Shown: one piece after another, positions 9,582 to 19,295 of the stretch | Position numbering within the stretch: the stretch's first letter is position 1 | How the letters are laid out: every line of letters starts with the position of its first letter | Assembly: GCA_017623155.1 (NCBI GenBank) | Contig: JAGAPR010000047.1 | Location: 21,334-85,333 of the forward strand | Direction of reading: 5' to 3' | DNA length: 64,000 nucleotides | Source: Prevotella sp. | GTDB lineage: Bacteria; Bacteroidota; Bacteroidia; Bacteroidales; Bacteroidaceae | Translations under genes and position numbers: made by a program | The notes under the pieces: model-generated | Databases searched by the model: none | What the model saw: the letters and a program-made list of their open reading frames with translations, nothing else | What the model was told of the DNA's origin: nothing

Positions 9582-9642
9582 GAATTACGAATGGTGGGTT
9601 GTCGGTTTACGCCGACAACCCACCATTCACCATTCGTAATTC
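9582..9642 (-). terminator. Hairpin after the PL11 gene
   Basis: A long inverted repeat ends two bases past the PL11 stop. The left arm is 9582-9605; the right arm is 9612-9642 with a seven-base bulge formed by a duplicated ATTCACC. On the minus-strand transcript it forms a stable stem of about 24 bp, but no strong U-tract follows. It is the best candidate terminator for the lyase gene. Confidence 0.6.
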
Positions 9643-9644
9643 AA

Positions 9645-11465
9645 TTATTCTCCCAGATAATACGAGGTGACGGGCGACTGTGGATATCCCATGCTTCCGT
9701 GCATTATGTAGCTGCGATACAGCGGGTCTTGCATTAGCGTCACGCGACGGTCGAGTGCGGGAATGCTTGTGCGATATATGCGAATTTCTCCGGGCAGTGA
9801 GGTTATTATCTCCTCGCGCCAGTCGCCGTCGATATCGGCTGTGACAACCACGCTGCCCTCGATGCCGTCGGTGAGCACTTCGCCTTTCCATTTCCACACG
9901 CTCTGCGCATGGCGGAAGTCTTTGCTGCCGCCGTCACGCTTGAAAGTCTCGCGCAGCAAATCGCCGTCCCACCATAGCCACGGGTGGCATCCGGGCACCT
10001 CATCATCCCCTACCTCTATTTTCTTTCCATCGGCCGTGAACAGATATCTGGCGGTGCTGCCGCCCTTACGGTCTTCGCCGGCAAAACATTCCATTCCCGG
10101 CCACTCGGGGTTAAAATCGGCCACCATGCCACTACCCACATGGTATGTGGTATGACCGATGCCCCATATCTGCCGTCCGCTCGCGGCATCTACCACGCAC
10201 ACGCCCCTGCCCTGCTCGTTCTTCGGCTCGAGAGCGAGAAAGACCTGCAAGCCCTCGATGTCGGGACGCAGTTTGCATAGATAAGCCTTGTCGCTGTGTC
10301 CGAGTCCCGACGACCACAACAACGTGCCGTTGTCGTCGAGCATGCACGAGCCGAGCAGTATCTCGTCGCGGCCGTCACCGTCAACATCGCCGGTGACCAT
10401 ACTGTGCGCGCCCATGCTGCGCACCAGAGGATTTTCCTCGTCGCCGTCCCAACGCCACGCGCGGGTGAGCTTTCCGTCGCGGAGCATCCACGCATCGACG
10501 GTCATCAGCTTGTAAGTGCCGCGGGCTGCAAGTATATACGGGGTCTTGCCATCGAGGAAAGCCACACCCATCTGGTTACGGTTCTGCCTGTTGACATCGC
10601 CGTAACGATTGTTGCGCTCGGGCCAAGGGACGGACGCGATGACCTTTCCCGTCATTCCGTCGAGCACGGTCATCGACTCGCTTCCGCCGCAGATATGCCC
10701 CCTCGTGTCTCTCACGAAGTCATCGCCGGCGGTCTTCAATGCCACCTCCGCACGGCCGTCGCCGTCGAAATCGTATGCCACGAAAGGCGAGAACCATACG
10801 CCCGGCTCTATGCCGTGACCGAGGTCGACGGTCCACAGATATGTGCCGTCGCTGAGGTAGGCCGATATCTTATATGTGATGCCGGTCTTGTCGGCGGGCA
10901 TTCCGGGGTCTATGTTTGACGCGGGAGTGCGCACGATATAGTCGTAAACGCCGTCACCGTTGAGGTCGGCAAGGGCAATCTTGCCCGCACGGTCGCCGTC
11001 TTTCAGCTTTATGGAGGTGTAGTTTCTGAGCGAGGCAAGGTCTGCCGACACCCTGCCTGCGGCACCCCGGCCTTTTACGGGCCTCACGCTATACACAGCA
11101 TTGGCCACGGGCTTGCGGTCTGTGAAGTCGCATGTGCGGGTTACGGGCTTGCGGGTGAGGCGGCTCGTCTTGCCTCCCGACTCGCGATATACGTGAAACG
11201 CGGCGTCCGAGCCGTCAGTCTCGAGCAGTCGCCAACTGAGATATACGCTCTTCCCGTCGTCGGTCGGCACGGCAACAAGCCCGCGGCCGAGATTTTCCTT
11301 CACCCTCTCGGCGGCATATCCCGCAACCTTTTCCTTGTACTCATGCCTCGGCTCGAGTATCTCATAGAAGTAATTTCGCTCGCGCGGATCTTGCGCGTAG
11401 CCCTGCATCACTGCGCAAACGGATAACAGCAACGCGATGAAACGGTTTTTTGTTTGTTCTGTCAT
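9645..11465 (-). CDS. Rhamnogalacturonan lyase, PL11 family
   Basis: A 606-residue secreted enzyme with a signal peptide (MTEQTKNRFIALLLSVCAVM, then QGYAQ). The mature start ERNYFYEILEP and the following fibronectin-like region (SVYLSWRLLETDGSDAAFHVYR) are typical of PL11. The rest has many Ca-binding-like DxNGDGxxD and DFDGDGRAE loops (for example LADLNGDGVYDYIVR) of the eight-bladed propeller. PL11 enzymes cut the rhamnose-galacturonate bond of the rhamnogalacturonan I backbone by beta-elimination. The gene is single, divergent from metG, and ends at a strong hairpin. Its products could feed KduI/KduD-type uronate metabolism encoded at 36-38 kb, which is inference. Confidence 0.92.
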   Translation of the reverse strand: MTEQTKNRFIALLLSVCAVMQGYAQDPRERNYFYEILEPRHEYKEKVAGYAAERVKENLGRGLVAVPTDDGKSVYLSWRLLETDGSDAAFHVYRESGGKTSRLTRKPVTRTCDFTDRKPVANAVYSVRPVKGRGAAGRVSADLASLRNYTSIKLKDGDRAGKIALADLNGDGVYDYIVRTPASNIDPGMPADKTGITYKISAYLSDGTYLWTVDLGHGIEPGVWFSPFVAYDFDGDGRAEVALKTAGDDFVRDTRGHICGGSESMTVLDGMTGKVIASVPWPERNNRYGDVNRQNRNQMGVAFLDGKTPYILAARGTYKLMTVDAWMLRDGKLTRAWRWDGDEENPLVRSMGAHSMVTGDVDGDGRDEILLGSCMLDDNGTLLWSSGLGHSDKAYLCKLRPDIEGLQVFLALEPKNEQGRGVCVVDAASGRQIWGIGHTTYHVGSGMVADFNPEWPGMECFAGEDRKGGSTARYLFTADGKKIEVGDDEVPGCHPWLWWDGDLLRETFKRDGGSKDFRHAQSVWKWKGEVLTDGIEGSVVVTADIDGDWREEIITSLPGEIRIYRTSIPALDRRVTLMQDPLYRSYIMHGSMGYPQSPVTSYYLGE

Positions 11466-11642
11466 GATTAGTATATTAATATAATAGTATTGTCATCGGG
11501 TAAAGACAAGCATAAGCACATAAGACTCCGGCTGTCATTTATAAGACTCTTTCTATCCTTTTTGGTTTAATACAAAAACATCAAAGAGATGCGTACAGTA
11601 TTAAAACATATTCCTTTTTCGCACTAATCGCGTTTTTTTTAT

Positions 11643-11650
11643 TAACTTTG
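11643..11650 (+). promoter_or_regulatory. Promoter -7 box of metG
   Basis: TAACTTTG followed by C lies 77 bp upstream of the metG ATG after a T-rich stretch. It matches the Bacteroidota -7 consensus. The rest of the 262-bp PL11-metG gap shows no other recognisable element. Confidence 0.65.
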
Positions 11651-11727
11651 CAAGGCATTAACGGTAATCTGCCGGACACGGCAACAACCCGCTTAAAGAA
11701 TGAAATACAAATAAAAAACTACGATAA

Positions 11728-13773
11728 ATGAAAGAGCAACAGTTTAAACGCACCACCGTGACGGCAGCTCTGCCATACGCCAACGGCGGTGTGCACATCG
11801 GACATTTGGCCGGAGTATACGTACCGGCCGACATCTACGCGCGCTATCTCAGACTGAGAAAGCATGACGTGGTGTTCATAGGAGGTAGCGATGAGCACGG
11901 TGTGCCCATCACCATCAGGGCACGCAAAGAGGGCATCACGCCGCAAGACGTGGTCGACCGCTATCACGAAATGATAAAAAAGAGTTTCGAGGAGTTCGGC
12001 ATCAGTTTCGACATTTACAGCCGCACGACATCGGATACACATCATAAATTTGCCGCCGATTTCTTCCGTAAGCTGTATGAAGATGGCAAACTGATAGAGA
12101 AAGAGACAGAACAGTACTACGACGAGGAGGCAAAGCAATTCCTCGCCGACCGATATATCACCGGCGAATGTCCGCACTGTCACAACCCCAAGGCTTACGG
12201 CGACCAGTGCGAAAAGTGCGGCAGCGACCTCGACCCCACGGAACTGATAAACCCGCAGTCGGCCATCAGCGGCTCAAAGCCGGTGATGCGCAAGACAAAA
12301 AACTGGTATCTGCCGCTCAACGAGTATCAGGAATGGCTCAAAGAGTGGATACTCGACGGCCACAAGGAATGGCGGCCTAACGTATACGGACAGTGCAAGA
12401 GCTGGCTCGACCTCGACCTTCAGCCCCGGGCCATGACCCGCGACCTCGACTGGGGAATACCCGTGCCTGTGGAAGGCGGCGAGGGCAAGGTGCTCTACGT
12501 GTGGTTCGATGCGCCGATAGGCTACATATCAAACACCAAGGAACTGCTGCCCGACTCGTGGGAGAAATGGTGGAAAGACCCCGAGACGCGCCTCGTGCAC
12601 TTCATCGGCAAGGATAACATCGTGTTCCACTGCATCGTTTTCCCCACAATGCTCAAAGCACACGGAGGATATATACTGCCGGACAACGTGCCGTCGAACG
12701 AGTTTCTCAATCTCGAAAACGACAAGATATCGACCTCGCGCAACTGGGCCGTGTGGCTGCACGAGTATCTCATAGAAATGCCGGGCAAGCAAGACGTGCT
12801 CCGCTACGTGCTCACGGCAAACGCACCGGAGACAAAAGACAACAACTTCACATGGAAAGACTTTCAAGACAGAAACAATAACGAGCTTGTGGCGGTGTAC
12901 GGCAACTTCGTAAACCGCGCCCTGCAACTGACGAAGAAGTATTGGGACGGAGTCGTTCCGGCATGCGGCGAACTTACAGATGTGGACAAGGCCGCACTCG
13001 ACGAGTTCAAGGATGTCAAGCAACGGGTGGAGGAACAACTCGACATGTTCAAATTCCGCGAGGCACAGAAAGAGGCGATGAACCTCGCACGCATCGGTAA
13101 CCGATACATAACGGAATGCGAGCCGTGGAAAGTATGGAAGACAGACCCGAAACGGGTAGAGACTATTCTTTACATATCATTGCAGCTCGTGGCCAATCTC
13201 GCCATAGCTTTCGAGCCGTTCCTGCCGTTCAGCAGCGCACGGTTGCGCAAGATGATAAACACGGACAGCGTGGAATGGGACAACCTCGGACGCACCGATT
13301 TGCTCGCGGCCGGTCATAAGCTCGGCGAACCGGAACTGCTCTTCGAGAAGATTGACGACGAGACCATCGCCTACCAACTTAACAAACTCGAAGAGACGAA
13401 AAAGGCAAACGAGGCTGCCGCATACAAGGCCGACCCGATAAAGGACACTGTCGCCTTCGAGGATTTCGAGAAAATAGACATTCGCGTGGGACATATCAAA
13501 GCATGCGAAAGGGTCAAGAAAGCCAACAAACTGCTGAAATTCACCATCGACGACGGCTCGGGCACAGACAGAACAATAGTCAGCGGAATAGCGAAATTCT
13601 ACAATCCGGAAGACCTTATCGGCCGCGACGTGCTCTTCATAGCCAATCTCGCACCCCGAAAACTGATGGGAATAGAGAGTCAGGGAATGATTTTATCGGC
13701 CGAAAACTATGACGGCGACCTGAGCGTGACCACCATATTGCGCGATGTCAAGCCGGGAAGCAAGGTTTGCTAA
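11728..13773 (+). CDS. metG: Methionyl-tRNA synthetase
   Basis: A 681-residue class I aminoacyl-tRNA synthetase that charges tRNA-Met with methionine. Visible motifs are the HIGH signature ([12 protein letters not shown], residues about 20-31), a CPxC...CxxC zinc knuckle ([18 protein letters not shown], around residue 150), and the KMSKS-type loop ([12 protein letters not shown]). A C-terminal EMAPII-like tRNA-binding domain occupies roughly the last 110 residues ([17 protein letters not shown], then [11 protein letters not shown]). This is the long, dimeric form of the enzyme. It is the only plus-strand gene between 0 and 25 kb and is convergent with cbiB. Confidence 0.98.
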   Translation: MKEQQFKRTTVTAALPYANGGVHIGHLAGVYVPADIYARYLRLRKHDVVFIGGSDEHGVPITIRARKEGITPQDVVDRYHEMIKKSFEEFGISFDIYSRTTSDTHHKFAADFFRKLYEDGKLIEKETEQYYDEEAKQFLADRYITGECPHCHNPKAYGDQCEKCGSDLDPTELINPQSAISGSKPVMRKTKNWYLPLNEYQEWLKEWILDGHKEWRPNVYGQCKSWLDLDLQPRAMTRDLDWGIPVPVEGGEGKVLYVWFDAPIGYISNTKELLPDSWEKWWKDPETRLVHFIGKDNIVFHCIVFPTMLKAHGGYILPDNVPSNEFLNLENDKISTSRNWAVWLHEYLIEMPGKQDVLRYVLTANAPETKDNNFTWKDFQDRNNNELVAVYGNFVNRALQLTKKYWDGVVPACGELTDVDKAALDEFKDVKQRVEEQLDMFKFREAQKEAMNLARIGNRYITECEPWKVWKTDPKRVETILYISLQLVANLAIAFEPFLPFSSARLRKMINTDSVEWDNLGRTDLLAAGHKLGEPELLFEKIDDETIAYQLNKLEETKKANEAAAYKADPIKDTVAFEDFEKIDIRVGHIKACERVKKANKLLKFTIDDGSGTDRTIVSGIAKFYNPEDLIGRDVLFIANLAPRKLMGIESQGMILSAENYDGDLSVTTILRDVKPGSKVC

Positions 13774-13808
13774 GCACCTTTCACAATAGCAAAAGGTTTC
13801 CGCCGGCA

Positions 13809-14768
13809 TCAGAAAAGCAGACGGAGCGACAGCAACGAAGCCACAATCAATATCATTAATATCTCGGAAAAGCGGTTGATTACAACCGCTTTTTTCATGT
13901 CTGCAGTCGAAAGCGGGCGGTCATCGGTGCCGATATAGGGCTTGGGGAATAACGTTCCAAAATAATAGTGCGGTCCGCCGAAGCGACAACCGAGTGCACC
14001 GGCAAGCGCAGCCTCGGGCCAACCGCTGTTGGGACTGGCGTGGCATCGGCCGTAACGGAGAACGAAACGGAAGTGAGACAGGCGGCCACCGCACGACAGC
14101 ACCATGAGAAAAGCCGTGAGACGGGCAGGCAACCAGTTGGCGACATCATCGAGACGGGCGGCAAACCGGCCGAAGTCGAGGTATCGCTCTGTGCGGTAAC
14201 CAACCATGGAATCGAGCGTGTTTATCATCTTATAGGCCATCATCCCGGGCACACCAAGCAGCAAATACCAGAAAAGAGGAGCCACGACACCATCGCTAAG
14301 GTTCTCGGCAAGGGTTTCAAGAGCGGCCGTACGCACCTCGTCGGACGACAATTCGGATGTGTCGCGACCCACAATGCGAGCCACTTGCCGCCGTCCGGCA
14401 TCCAAAGAACGGTCGAGAGCGATGAACACATCGCGCACCTCGCGGGTCAAAGTGGTGCCTGCAAGGCAGAAAAACACAAGTATCGAGCGTACGGCGATGC
14501 CCGCAACGGGTGACAACTTGTCGGCAACGGCCGTCAACAGCCATGTCGACGCGAAGACGACAACGACCAGAGTTGCCGCCATCACAGCACCGGAAACACG
14601 TCTGTTACGCTCCGGTCGATTTAGCTTTCGCTCGCCGGCGGCTATCATCTTGCCAAAAAGCACAACAGGATGCGGCAGCCAACGCGGGTCGCCAAACAAC
14701 AAATCGAGCACCCATCCGATAATAACCGGGGCGCAAACGCACATTATTATATATATATGTTCCGGCAT
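13809..14768 (-). CDS. cbiB: Adenosylcobinamide-phosphate synthase
   Basis: A 319-residue integral membrane protein of the CbiB family (CobD in aerobic nomenclature). It attaches aminopropanol or its phosphate to adenosylcobyric acid to make adenosylcobinamide (phosphate). Family features visible are the N-terminal GWVLDLLFGDPRWLPHPV block, ENLSDGVVAPLFWYLLLGVPG with following MINTLDSMVGY, several hydrophobic helices, and SPNSGWPEAALAGALGCRFGG. It is the last gene of the late cobalamin operon, 15 bp after cobD, consistent with the pairing of the two enzymes that build the lower-ligand linker. Confidence 0.96.
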   Translation of the reverse strand: MPEHIYIIMCVCAPVIIGWVLDLLFGDPRWLPHPVVLFGKMIAAGERKLNRPERNRRVSGAVMAATLVVVVFASTWLLTAVADKLSPVAGIAVRSILVFFCLAGTTLTREVRDVFIALDRSLDAGRRQVARIVGRDTSELSSDEVRTAALETLAENLSDGVVAPLFWYLLLGVPGMMAYKMINTLDSMVGYRTERYLDFGRFAARLDDVANWLPARLTAFLMVLSCGGRLSHFRFVLRYGRCHASPNSGWPEAALAGALGCRFGGPHYYFGTLFPKPYIGTDDRPLSTADMKKAVVINRFSEILMILIVASLLSLRLLF

Positions 14769-14783
14769 GTTGTCGTTCTATTG

Positions 14784-15794
14784 TTATTTTTTGAGAGTCA
14801 AAACAAGTTTCTTTATCGCTTCCACGAGCAACGCATTATCATCGCGCGAGCGGGCGGCCACGCGGAAATAACTACCGTCAAGCCCCGTAATGTTCGAGCA
14901 ATCGCGTATCAGAATGCCGTGGCCCACGGCGAGACGCTCCTTTAATTCCGCAGCCGTGATGCCGGAAACACGACACAGCATGAAATTGGTTGCCGTGGGA
15001 CGCACGTCTATTCCGTCGATGGCGGCAAGGTCATGGCAAAGCGTCAAGGCGTCATCGAGATACGAACGGAGATCGGGAATAACCGATATTCCGCCGCCCA
15101 ACAGATACATCCCGGCCTCTATCGCAAGCGAATTCACCGACCACGGATGGCGGAAACCACGCATACGGGCAATCGTTTCGGCCGATGCCGTGACATAACC
15201 GAGGCGCAATCCGGGTATGCAAAATGTCTTGGTCATGGAGTGAAGGAGTATCACTCCCGGCAATTCAAGTGCCTCGGCGGCGGTCAATAACGGCTCGACG
15301 GTGTAATCTTCGTACGACTGGTCGATGACGGTAATGCCTCCGAGACCGATTATCCGCCGCATATATTCAACGTCGAGAACCTCTCCCGTGGGGTTGTTGG
15401 GATTGCAAATCCAACGGAGAATGTCGCCCGGGGCATCGAAAGCGGCATCAGACTCGACATAACCGAACATCCTGCAAGCGTCTTCATACTCGCTGAACGT
15501 GGGCCGGCGCACGACAAACCGTGACAGCGTTCGGCAGGCATGGGCTATCAGGTAGATTGCTTCCGTGGCCCCGCTTGTCACCATCACGCACTCAACGGGT
15601 ATGCCGAGATGCCCGGCTATCAACTTTTCGAGCGTGTAAGGCTCGGGCTCCGGGTATGCTTCAATGGTGTCAAGGCGAGATGCGAGATGCGCTTTCAGTC
15701 CGCCGAGATTTGGCGAATAGTAGATATTCGAGCTGAAATTCAGTTTTATTCTGTCGCCGTAGCGATACATGTCGTCACCGTGTCCCTCTATCAT
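14784..15794 (-). CDS. cobD: Threonine-phosphate decarboxylase-like aminotransferase
   Basis: A 336-residue fold-type I PLP enzyme related to histidinol-phosphate aminotransferase. In this context it is assigned as L-threonine-O-3-phosphate decarboxylase, which makes aminopropanol phosphate for CbiB. Visible are the N-terminal LNFSSNIYYSP segment (the family usually reads DFSxNxNPLG), CNPNNPTGE, the Asp of VIDQSYEDY, and the PLP-lysine region LLHSMTKTFCIPGLRLGY. Its ATG overlaps the cbiP stop by four bases, so translation is probably coupled. Sequence alone does not separate decarboxylase from aminotransferase; the operon decides. Confidence 0.88.
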   Translation of the reverse strand: MIEGHGDDMYRYGDRIKLNFSSNIYYSPNLGGLKAHLASRLDTIEAYPEPEPYTLEKLIAGHLGIPVECVMVTSGATEAIYLIAHACRTLSRFVVRRPTFSEYEDACRMFGYVESDAAFDAPGDILRWICNPNNPTGEVLDVEYMRRIIGLGGITVIDQSYEDYTVEPLLTAAEALELPGVILLHSMTKTFCIPGLRLGYVTASAETIARMRGFRHPWSVNSLAIEAGMYLLGGGISVIPDLRSYLDDALTLCHDLAAIDGIDVRPTATNFMLCRVSGITAAELKERLAVGHGILIRDCSNITGLDGSYFRVAARSRDDNALLVEAIKKLVLTLKK

Positions 15795-17317
15795 TGCGCT
15801 TGTTCCCGATTATTTTTCAGTATATCATAAATCCTGCCCATATCCACATTGCGGCGCACATGGTCGGCAAGCAAGTCGTATTGCTCGTTCTTAAACGCCG
15901 CATAATCAAACGGACGGGCTGCCTGTTCTATCTTCGCCGCATGCGGAGCGAGGATAAAATCGGCGAAAACACCGTTGTCGAGAATGCCGTGCAGATATGT
16001 TCCCATGCACTTATTGTCTACGAAACAACCGTCGGCTGTACCGTCGGCGAGACGTGTCAACGGCTCGGCCGTCAGTCCTTCGGCGGCCGATGTCACTCCC
16101 ATGTGTATCTCGTAGCCGTACATCTCGGCTTCCGGCATATCGCAAGCCGTGCTTTCCGCCATTGTGAAAGCCACTCTCCGCGTCACCTTGCTCGCCGTCA
16201 TAGTGGTGCACACGGGCAGCAATCCGAGTCCCGGCACGCGCTCCACATCACCCTCAATACCGTCGGGGTCGAGCACTTCGCGCCCCATCATCTGATAACC
16301 GCCGCATATCCCGAGCACCGTTGCCCCGTCACGGCGCGCTTTCCTTATGGCATCGGCCACGCCGTTACGCCTCAACTCGCACAGATCATCTATCGTACTC
16401 TTCGTGCCGGGCAGTATAACGATGTCGGCCTTTTCTATATCCACAGTATTATTCGTATAGAAAAGATGCACGCGCGGGTCGTGTTCGAGAACGTTGAAAT
16501 CGGTGAAATTGCTCAGATGACGCAACAAAACCACGGCCACATTTACCCGGCCGCCATGCTCGGCCGCCATTGATTTGCGAGCCAGAGCCACGCTGTCTTC
16601 CTCCTCTATGTATATGTTTTTATAATAAGGTATTACTCCGAGAACCGGTATGCCGCACAAATCTTCTATTATCTTGATGCCCGAGGCAAACAGACTGATA
16701 TCTCCCCGAAACTTGTTTATGATGATACCTTTCACCAACCGCCGCTCTTCCGGGCGCAACAGGGCGATGCTTCCATACACGGAAGCGAACACACCGCCGC
16801 GGTCTATGTCGGCAACGAGAATGACATCGGCACCGGCATGGGCGGCCATAGGCAGGTTGACGAGGTCGATATCCCGGAGATTGAGTTCGGTCATGCTGCC
16901 CGCGCCCTCCATGACGACGGGGTTGTGACGGGCGGCAAGGTGGTCGAACGCGGCGCAAACGGCAGCACGAAGCTCTGCCCTGCCCTCGCGGCGGAAATAT
17001 TCCGAGGCGCTGCGCGTGCCCACGGGCCGGCCGTTGAGCACCACCTGCGACGTGTGGTCCGACTGCGGTTTGAGCAGCAGCGGGTTCATGTCCGTGTGAC
17101 ATTCCACGCCGGCAGCCTCGGCCTGCACGGCCTGCGCCCGCCCTATCTCCAAGCCGTCGGGTGTGGCAAACGAGTTGAGTGCCATGTTCTGCGCTTTGAA
17201 CGGTGCGGGGGTATATCCGTCTTGCAAGAATATCCGGCAGAAAGCGGCGGCCACAACGCTCTTTCCCACGTCGCTGCCCGTACCGGTGAACATTATCGGA
17301 TGTAATCTTTCTTTCAT
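15791..17317 (-). CDS. cbiP: Cobyric acid synthase
   Basis: A 508-residue glutamine-dependent amidotransferase (CbiP/CobQ) that amidates carboxylates b, d, e and g of adenosylcobyrinate a,c-diamide. The N-terminal ATPase domain shows the P-loop variant MFTGTGSDVGKSVVAAAFCR and FKAQNMALNS. The C-terminal class-I-like GATase domain has ILPGTKSTIDDL and the nucleophile region VLGICGGYQMMG, with the catalytic His in TYLHGILDN. The length is normal for the family. It follows pduO by 14 bp and overlaps cobD by four bases within the operon. Confidence 0.97.
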   Translation of the reverse strand: MKERLHPIMFTGTGSDVGKSVVAAAFCRIFLQDGYTPAPFKAQNMALNSFATPDGLEIGRAQAVQAEAAGVECHTDMNPLLLKPQSDHTSQVVLNGRPVGTRSASEYFRREGRAELRAAVCAAFDHLAARHNPVVMEGAGSMTELNLRDIDLVNLPMAAHAGADVILVADIDRGGVFASVYGSIALLRPEERRLVKGIIINKFRGDISLFASGIKIIEDLCGIPVLGVIPYYKNIYIEEEDSVALARKSMAAEHGGRVNVAVVLLRHLSNFTDFNVLEHDPRVHLFYTNNTVDIEKADIVILPGTKSTIDDLCELRRNGVADAIRKARRDGATVLGICGGYQMMGREVLDPDGIEGDVERVPGLGLLPVCTTMTASKVTRRVAFTMAESTACDMPEAEMYGYEIHMGVTSAAEGLTAEPLTRLADGTADGCFVDNKCMGTYLHGILDNGVFADFILAPHAAKIEQAARPFDYAAFKNEQYDLLADHVRRNVDMGRIYDILKNNREQAQ

Positions 17318-17331
17318 CTTTTCTCTTTGTC

Positions 17332-17865
17332 TTACTTTACTTCCGGTGACTCGGTGTCACGGTTTCTCGCACCGTATTCCACTGTCAGGGCAAACAGATA
17401 GTCGGACAGTCGGTTCATGAACACCAATATCCTGCTGTCTGTTTTCACCGTCCGCGCGAGCGACACCATGCGCCGTTCGGCCGTACGTGCCTGCGTCCGG
17501 GCGGCATGTATGAATGCGGTGAGGGTGCTCTCGCCCGCTATCGTGAAGCCGCCGGCACCGCGACATGTGTCGATATACCGCTCCATGCGCTCTGTCAGAG
17601 TTTCCACTCCGAGCCGGCGGGGATTTGCCTCGCCCTCGGGGGTGGCCACATGGCTCATCACCGTCATCAGTTCACGCTGTATATCGTGTATCATCGCAGC
17701 CGCCTCACAGTCTTTCGGCAGCATCGAGCGCACAATTCCGAGCAGTGAGTTGAGGTGGTCGGTCTGTCCGTTGACCTCGATCCGCAGGTTGTCCTTATCC
17801 ACTCTCACGCCTCCGCGGATGGCTGTCGTGCCGGCATCGCCGGTCTTTGTGTATATATTCTTCAT
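17332..17865 (-). CDS. pduO: PduO-type ATP:cob(I)alamin adenosyltransferase
   Basis: A 177-residue enzyme starting MKNIYTKTGDAGTTAI, the canonical N-terminus of the PduO/MMAB adenosyltransferases that transfer the adenosyl group of ATP to cob(I)yrinate or cob(I)alamin. Other conserved parts are EVNGQTDHLNSLLG and the C-terminal NRLSDYLFALTVEYG with the ATP-binding Arg/Asp region RTQARTAERRM. A TTG nine bases further upstream could also initiate, but the ATG at 17865 fits the family. It starts five bases after the cbiA stop and precedes cbiP, consistent with adenosylation before final amidation. Confidence 0.95.
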   Translation of the reverse strand: MKNIYTKTGDAGTTAIRGGVRVDKDNLRIEVNGQTDHLNSLLGIVRSMLPKDCEAAAMIHDIQRELMTVMSHVATPEGEANPRRLGVETLTERMERYIDTCRGAGGFTIAGESTLTAFIHAARTQARTAERRMVSLARTVKTDSRILVFMNRLSDYLFALTVEYGARNRDTESPEVK

Positions 17866-17870
17866 CGTTT

Positions 17871-19181
17871 TCAATCATTGTCCGACGGGCGGAAGAAGTC
17901 GGTAGGAGCCGTCTCGCCACCCCAATATATATGCGTGTATCCGGCTATCGTGTTGCCTGCGCGCAATATCGCCGAACGAACGGGCTCGCCGGAGGCGTTA
18001 TACACCTGTGTGATACTTTGTGGCTCGTCGCCCACGAAACGGGAATAATGGAACTCGTGCCCCCTCACTTCGCGCCCGCCAAAAGCAAAACGCCTGTAAC
18101 CGAGCGACAAGCGGCGCTCGACCGGGCGTGCCGTGATGTCGTGGGGCAACACTCCCGCCATTTCAAACACTCCCTCGTCGGTGGCTATCGAGCGGCACAG
18201 GTACATCATCCCGCCGCACTCGGCAAGCACACGACCGCCACGAGCGGCATAAGAACGTATGGATTTCAGCGTGTTGCGGGCGGCCGACAGTCCGGCGGCA
18301 CGGTTCTCGGGGTATCCTCCCGGGAGATACAGCAGCGACGTATCGGCAGGCAACGGCTCGTCGCTCTCGGGGTCGAACTCCGTCACATGCCCCATCATCC
18401 GCAGCATGTCGAGATGTTCTTGATATATGAAAGAGAAAGCCTCATCGCTGCGAGCCACAACAATGTCGCCGGCAATACGCGGCAAGTTTGTCCACGGCGC
18501 GGCCGACTCACGGCACGGTCGGGTGCACGCGCTCAGCAACCGCCGCCAATCCACGCCCTCGGATATCATCGGCGTGATGTCGTTCCCCGTTCCGCCACTG
18601 AAATCCAAACCGAGATAGCGCGACGAAACGATGTCAACCGACCGGCGGGACAGAAAGCCGAAACACTCGATACCAAGATCTGAACACACCCGGCGGAGCA
18701 TTTGCCGATGGCGCTCCGAGCCCACCCTGTTGAATATCACACCGGCAACGGTCACGCCGGTATCGAATTTCGTAAACCCGTAGAGCAGCGGAGCGAGCGA
18801 ATAGGCGGCACTGCGGGCATCGGCAACGAGCACCACAGGCAACCCGAGCGTGCGGGCAATATCGGCCGTTGAACCGCTACTGCGGTCATATCCGTCGTAC
18901 ATCCCCATCATTCCCTCCACCACGCACACATCGGCACCGGCAGAATAATAACCGTAAAGCTCGCGCACATGCCCCTCACCGGCCATAAACAGGTCGAGAT
19001 TTACCGACTGTCGGCCGCACACGGCCGCATGAAACTTGGTGTCTATATAGTCGGGGCCGCACTTAAACGGTTGCACGGTAAGCCCCTCACCGCGCAGCAG
19101 GCTCATCAACCCGCGCGCCACGGTGGTCTTTCCCGCTCCCGACGACGGAGCCGCAATGACAAACTGTGGTATATCTCTCAT
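17871..19181 (-). CDS. cbiA: Cobyrinate a,c-diamide synthase
   Basis: A 436-residue CbiA/CobB amidotransferase that amidates carboxylates a and c of cobyrinic acid using glutamine and ATP. It has an N-terminal P-loop domain (FVIAAPSSGAGKTTVARGL), CGPDYIDTKFH, VVEGMMGMYDG, and the C-terminal GATase with YLPGGYPE and the nucleophile region VLAECGGMMYL. I start it at ATG 19181 because the P-loop begins only a few residues later. The reading frame stays open upstream to a TTG at 19241, but the stretch before 19181 looks like promoter DNA. The -7 box ends six bases before this ATG, implying a leaderless mRNA. It heads the late cobalamin operon. Confidence 0.96.
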   Translation of the reverse strand: MRDIPQFVIAAPSSGAGKTTVARGLMSLLRGEGLTVQPFKCGPDYIDTKFHAAVCGRQSVNLDLFMAGEGHVRELYGYYSAGADVCVVEGMMGMYDGYDRSSGSTADIARTLGLPVVLVADARSAAYSLAPLLYGFTKFDTGVTVAGVIFNRVGSERHRQMLRRVCSDLGIECFGFLSRRSVDIVSSRYLGLDFSGGTGNDITPMISEGVDWRRLLSACTRPCRESAAPWTNLPRIAGDIVVARSDEAFSFIYQEHLDMLRMMGHVTEFDPESDEPLPADTSLLYLPGGYPENRAAGLSAARNTLKSIRSYAARGGRVLAECGGMMYLCRSIATDEGVFEMAGVLPHDITARPVERRLSLGYRRFAFGGREVRGHEFHYSRFVGDEPQSITQVYNASGEPVRSAILRAGNTIAGYTHIYWGGETAPTDFFRPSDND

Positions 19182-19249
19182 ACGGTGCAAAGGTAATAAT
19201 TTTATGATTATCCGCCGAAAACATGCGGAAAATAGTGACAATAAGCACC
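19149..19249. repeat. cbiA 5'-end direct repeat, copy A (functional)
   Basis: About 101 bp covering the first codons of cbiA, its promoter and upstream DNA are repeated at 20408-20508 in the same orientation, 1259 bp away. The only mismatch I find inside this stretch is near 19172. Similarity continues more loosely to about 19262. The two copies bracket rhuM. Confidence 0.9.
19188..19195 (-). promoter_or_regulatory. Promoter -7 box of the cbiA operon
   Basis: The minus strand reads TACCTTTG then C. Only six bases separate the box from the cbiA ATG, so the transcription start should fall on or next to the start codon. The box is preserved in the duplicated copy at 20447-20454. Confidence 0.6.
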
Positions 19250-19295
19250 CAGCGTCACTGTTAGTGCTGTATAATCAGTAACCTATAAGGTCAAC

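Noticed and set aside
19182-19241. Upstream extension of cbiA to a TTG at 19241
   Set aside because: The stretch contains the promoter box, and the extra residues do not match the CbiA N-terminus.
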